From assembly GCF_014201835.1 (NCBI RefSeq), contig NZ_JACHFH010000006.1, positions 36,540 through 100,539 on the forward strand: a stretch of 64,000 nucleotides of DNA. Reading direction: 5' to 3'. The notes beneath the pieces were generated by a model, which saw only the letters and a program-made list of their open reading frames with translations, was not told the DNA's origin and made no database searches. Position 1 is the first letter of the stretch. Each line of letters starts with the position of its first letter. This document shows, one piece after another, positions 62,780-64,000 of the stretch. This DNA is from Pectinatus brassicae (GTDB taxonomy: Bacteria > Bacillota > Negativicutes > Selenomonadales > Selenomonadaceae). The position numbers and the translations under genes were made by a program.

Positions 62780-62898
62780 CTGAACCTCCCACGACTAAAG
62801 TCGCGGGGTTCCTGCTTCATAGATAGTTGCGCAAAAAACACGTCTTACATTATCTCCACAGGCTATCCCCGTAGTTCCTACGGTTCTTATATATGTTA
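62780..62898 (-). ncRNA. Candidate omega RNA at the tnpB 3' end
   Basis: TnpB nucleases use an RNA made from the element's right end, reading in the tnpB direction and ending in flanking DNA as guide. Here the 3' end of tnpB, the 62788-62807 hairpin and GGTTCA would be the scaffold, and the guide would be uvrA sequence starting GACGATAAGG (62780-62771). Position and hairpin support it; expression is not shown. Confidence 0.55.
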
Positions 62899-63999
62899 TT
62901 ACACTGCTGTGTTTAAAATTCTTAATCCTTCATTGCGAATGTTTATGGCGGCATTTATGTCTCTATCGTGATGCGATTTGCATTCAGGACATTCCCATTG
63001 TCTTATAGTAAGGTCTTTTATTTCTTTGTTTTGATAACCACAATTATGACAAAGCTGACTTGATGGATAGAATTTATCTATTTGCATTATTTCTTTGCCA
63101 TACCACTGAGCTTTATATTTTAGCTGGCGGGTAAATTCTGACCAGCTGGCATCTATAATGCTTTGGGCAAGTTTGTGGTTTTTCAGCATGTTATTTACTT
63201 GTAAGTCTTCTAAGCAGATAACATCATAGTTTTCTATAAGTTTGAGCGAGAGTTTATGCAGCATATCTTTTCGCTGATTTGCAATACGTGCCTGTAGTCT
63301 GGCCACTTTGATTCTTGCTTTATTTCTGTTTATACTGCCCTTTGTTTTTCGGGACAAGCATCTTTGCAGTTTAGCAAGTTTTCGTAGTGACTGTTTGAGG
63401 TATTTATGATGGGGATGTTTGTCGCCATCGGAGGTAATTGCAAATTCTTTTAAGCCAAGGTCGATACCGACATAGTTGTCAGTTCGCTTAAAAACAGGTT
63501 TTTCTACTTCGGTGCAGCATAGAGATACAAAGTATTTACCATCAGGCGTTTGTGAGATTACAGCGTTTAATATTCTGCCCTGTGGTATTTGTTTGTCTCT
63601 TATTTTTACTTTACCCAGCTTGGGAAGTTTTATCCTTGTTCCCAAAAATTCAATATTGCCATTGGTAAAGTTTGTCTTGTAGGATTTATGCCTGTTCTTT
63701 TTTGACTTGAATTTAGGAAAGCCAACATTTTTACGCTTAAAGAAATTCTGATAGGCCGTATCGAGATCTTTTAACGAGTTTTGTAAGGAACATTTATCCG
63801 GCTCTCTCAGCCAGATGTTCTCTTTTTTTAACTGCGTTAAATCACTGGAACATTTAGCATAGGTAAGTGTTGTGTTATTTTCTTTATATGCTTTAATTCG
63901 CATGTCGAGATAGTGGTTAAAGACATATCTTACACAGCCAAATGTTTTTTGTATCAGTATTTCCTGTATTTTGTTGGGATATATCCTAAATTTGAAGGC
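62899..63999 (-). CDS. tnpB: TnpB RNA-guided nuclease (IS605 OrfB family), N-terminus just outside
   Basis: 367 codons are open to the window edge; the frame begins [17 protein letters not shown], and family members start only a few residues earlier, so it is almost complete. Conserved: N-terminal [15 protein letters not shown], RuvC-I Asp in [16 protein letters not shown], arginine-rich bridge-like [20 protein letters not shown] region, RuvC-II Glu in [12 protein letters not shown], zinc finger [16 protein letters not shown]...[10 protein letters not shown], RuvC-III Asp in [11 protein letters not shown]. All three catalytic acids are present, so the nuclease is probably active. It belongs to the element interrupting uvrA and would use an RNA from its own 3' end. 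Confidence 0.93.
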   Translation of the reverse strand, partial: AFKFRIYPNKIQEILIQKTFGCVRYVFNHYLDMRIKAYKENNTTLTYAKCSSDLTQLKKENIWLREPDKCSLQNSLKDLDTAYQNFFKRKNVGFPKFKSKKNRHKSYKTNFTNGNIEFLGTRIKLPKLGKVKIRDKQIPQGRILNAVISQTPDGKYFVSLCCTEVEKPVFKRTDNYVGIDLGLKEFAITSDGDKHPHHKYLKQSLRKLAKLQRCLSRKTKGSINRNKARIKVARLQARIANQRKDMLHKLSLKLIENYDVICLEDLQVNNMLKNHKLAQSIIDASWSEFTRQLKYKAQWYGKEIMQIDKFYPSSQLCHNCGYQNKEIKDLTIRQWECPECKSHHDRDINAAINIRNEGLRILNTAV

Positions 64000-64000
64000 T

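Larger units (their letters stand above)
62776..64000 (-). mobile_element. IS200/IS605-family element (right end and tnpB), running off the window
   Basis: The right end is marked by the hairpin CCCACGACTAAAGTCGCGGG (62788-62807), a form typical of IS605-type right ends, followed on the uvrA side by GGTTCA (62786-62781). tnpB fills the rest. No tnpA and no left end are inside the window. No direct repeat is expected for this family. The boundary in uvrA is fixed to about 10 bases by the loss of the UvrA frame. Confidence 0.85.

Overview
The window comes from an AT-rich, anaerobic, Gram-negative-type Firmicute, most likely one of the Negativicutes (Selenomonadales/Veillonellales group). This is an inference from several signs. 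Firmicute hallmarks are a T-box leader, the rpsU-yqeY pair, long-form HPF and FloA/NfeD. They sit beside an outer-membrane secretin with a GspC/PilP-like partner. Anaerobic traits are a Dcu carrier, molybdenum hydroxylases, diaminopropionate ammonia-lyase and SUF Fe-S assembly. No rRNA, tRNA or CRISPR array was seen.

Layout. 1-3.4 kb: end of a minimal sufC-sufB operon, a secreted unknown protein and threonine ammonia-lyase. 3.5-9.7 kb: a Dcu carrier and an L-fucose locus (fucI, a divergent AraC regulator, an aldo/keto reductase) whose kinase and lactonase genes are fused remnants left by a deletion. 9.8-14.0 kb: housekeeping (yqeY, rpsU, HIT protein, mtaB, rsmE, prmA). 14.0-16.7 kb: a hairpin-rich repeat, then aroF-tyrA under a tyrosine-type T-box. 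16.8-24.5 kb: hpf, an orphan GspC-like/secretin pair, NfeD-FloA, an HD-GYP protein, a gamma-carbonic-anhydrase-like protein and endonuclease IV.

24.7-46.9 kb is the notable part: a large molybdenum/purine island. Three transcription units (moaC-MOSC-mogA; NCS2 permease-ssnA-ygfK-like-xdh genes-mocA-xdhC; dpaL-ygeY-hydantoinase-deacylase-moeA-moaA) carry transporters, two xanthine-dehydrogenase-type enzymes, ring-opening hydrolases, deaminases and their own cofactor genes. The gene set parallels the E. coli ygeW-ssnA-xdhD region and the purine/uric-acid clusters reported in gut anaerobes. All three promoters overlap a TGAGA/TCTCA inverted repeat. Next to the dpaL unit lies a GAF plus Fis-type-helix protein that resembles a sigma-54 activator without its AAA+ domain. 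I propose that it controls the three units by binding at or near the -10 elements.

47-64 kb: PHP protein, uvrC, SEC-C methionine aminopeptidase, ftsE-ftsX-M23 hydrolase-ctpA, a chimeric sugar regulator, an EF-G-like GTPase, uvrB, sorbitol PTS genes srlE and srlA, and a uvrA fragment truncated by an IS200/IS605-type element carrying tnpB that runs off the window. Gene erosion recurs: the fuc kinase/lactonase fusion, a SorC regulator fused to an SrlE tail, and the broken uvrA.
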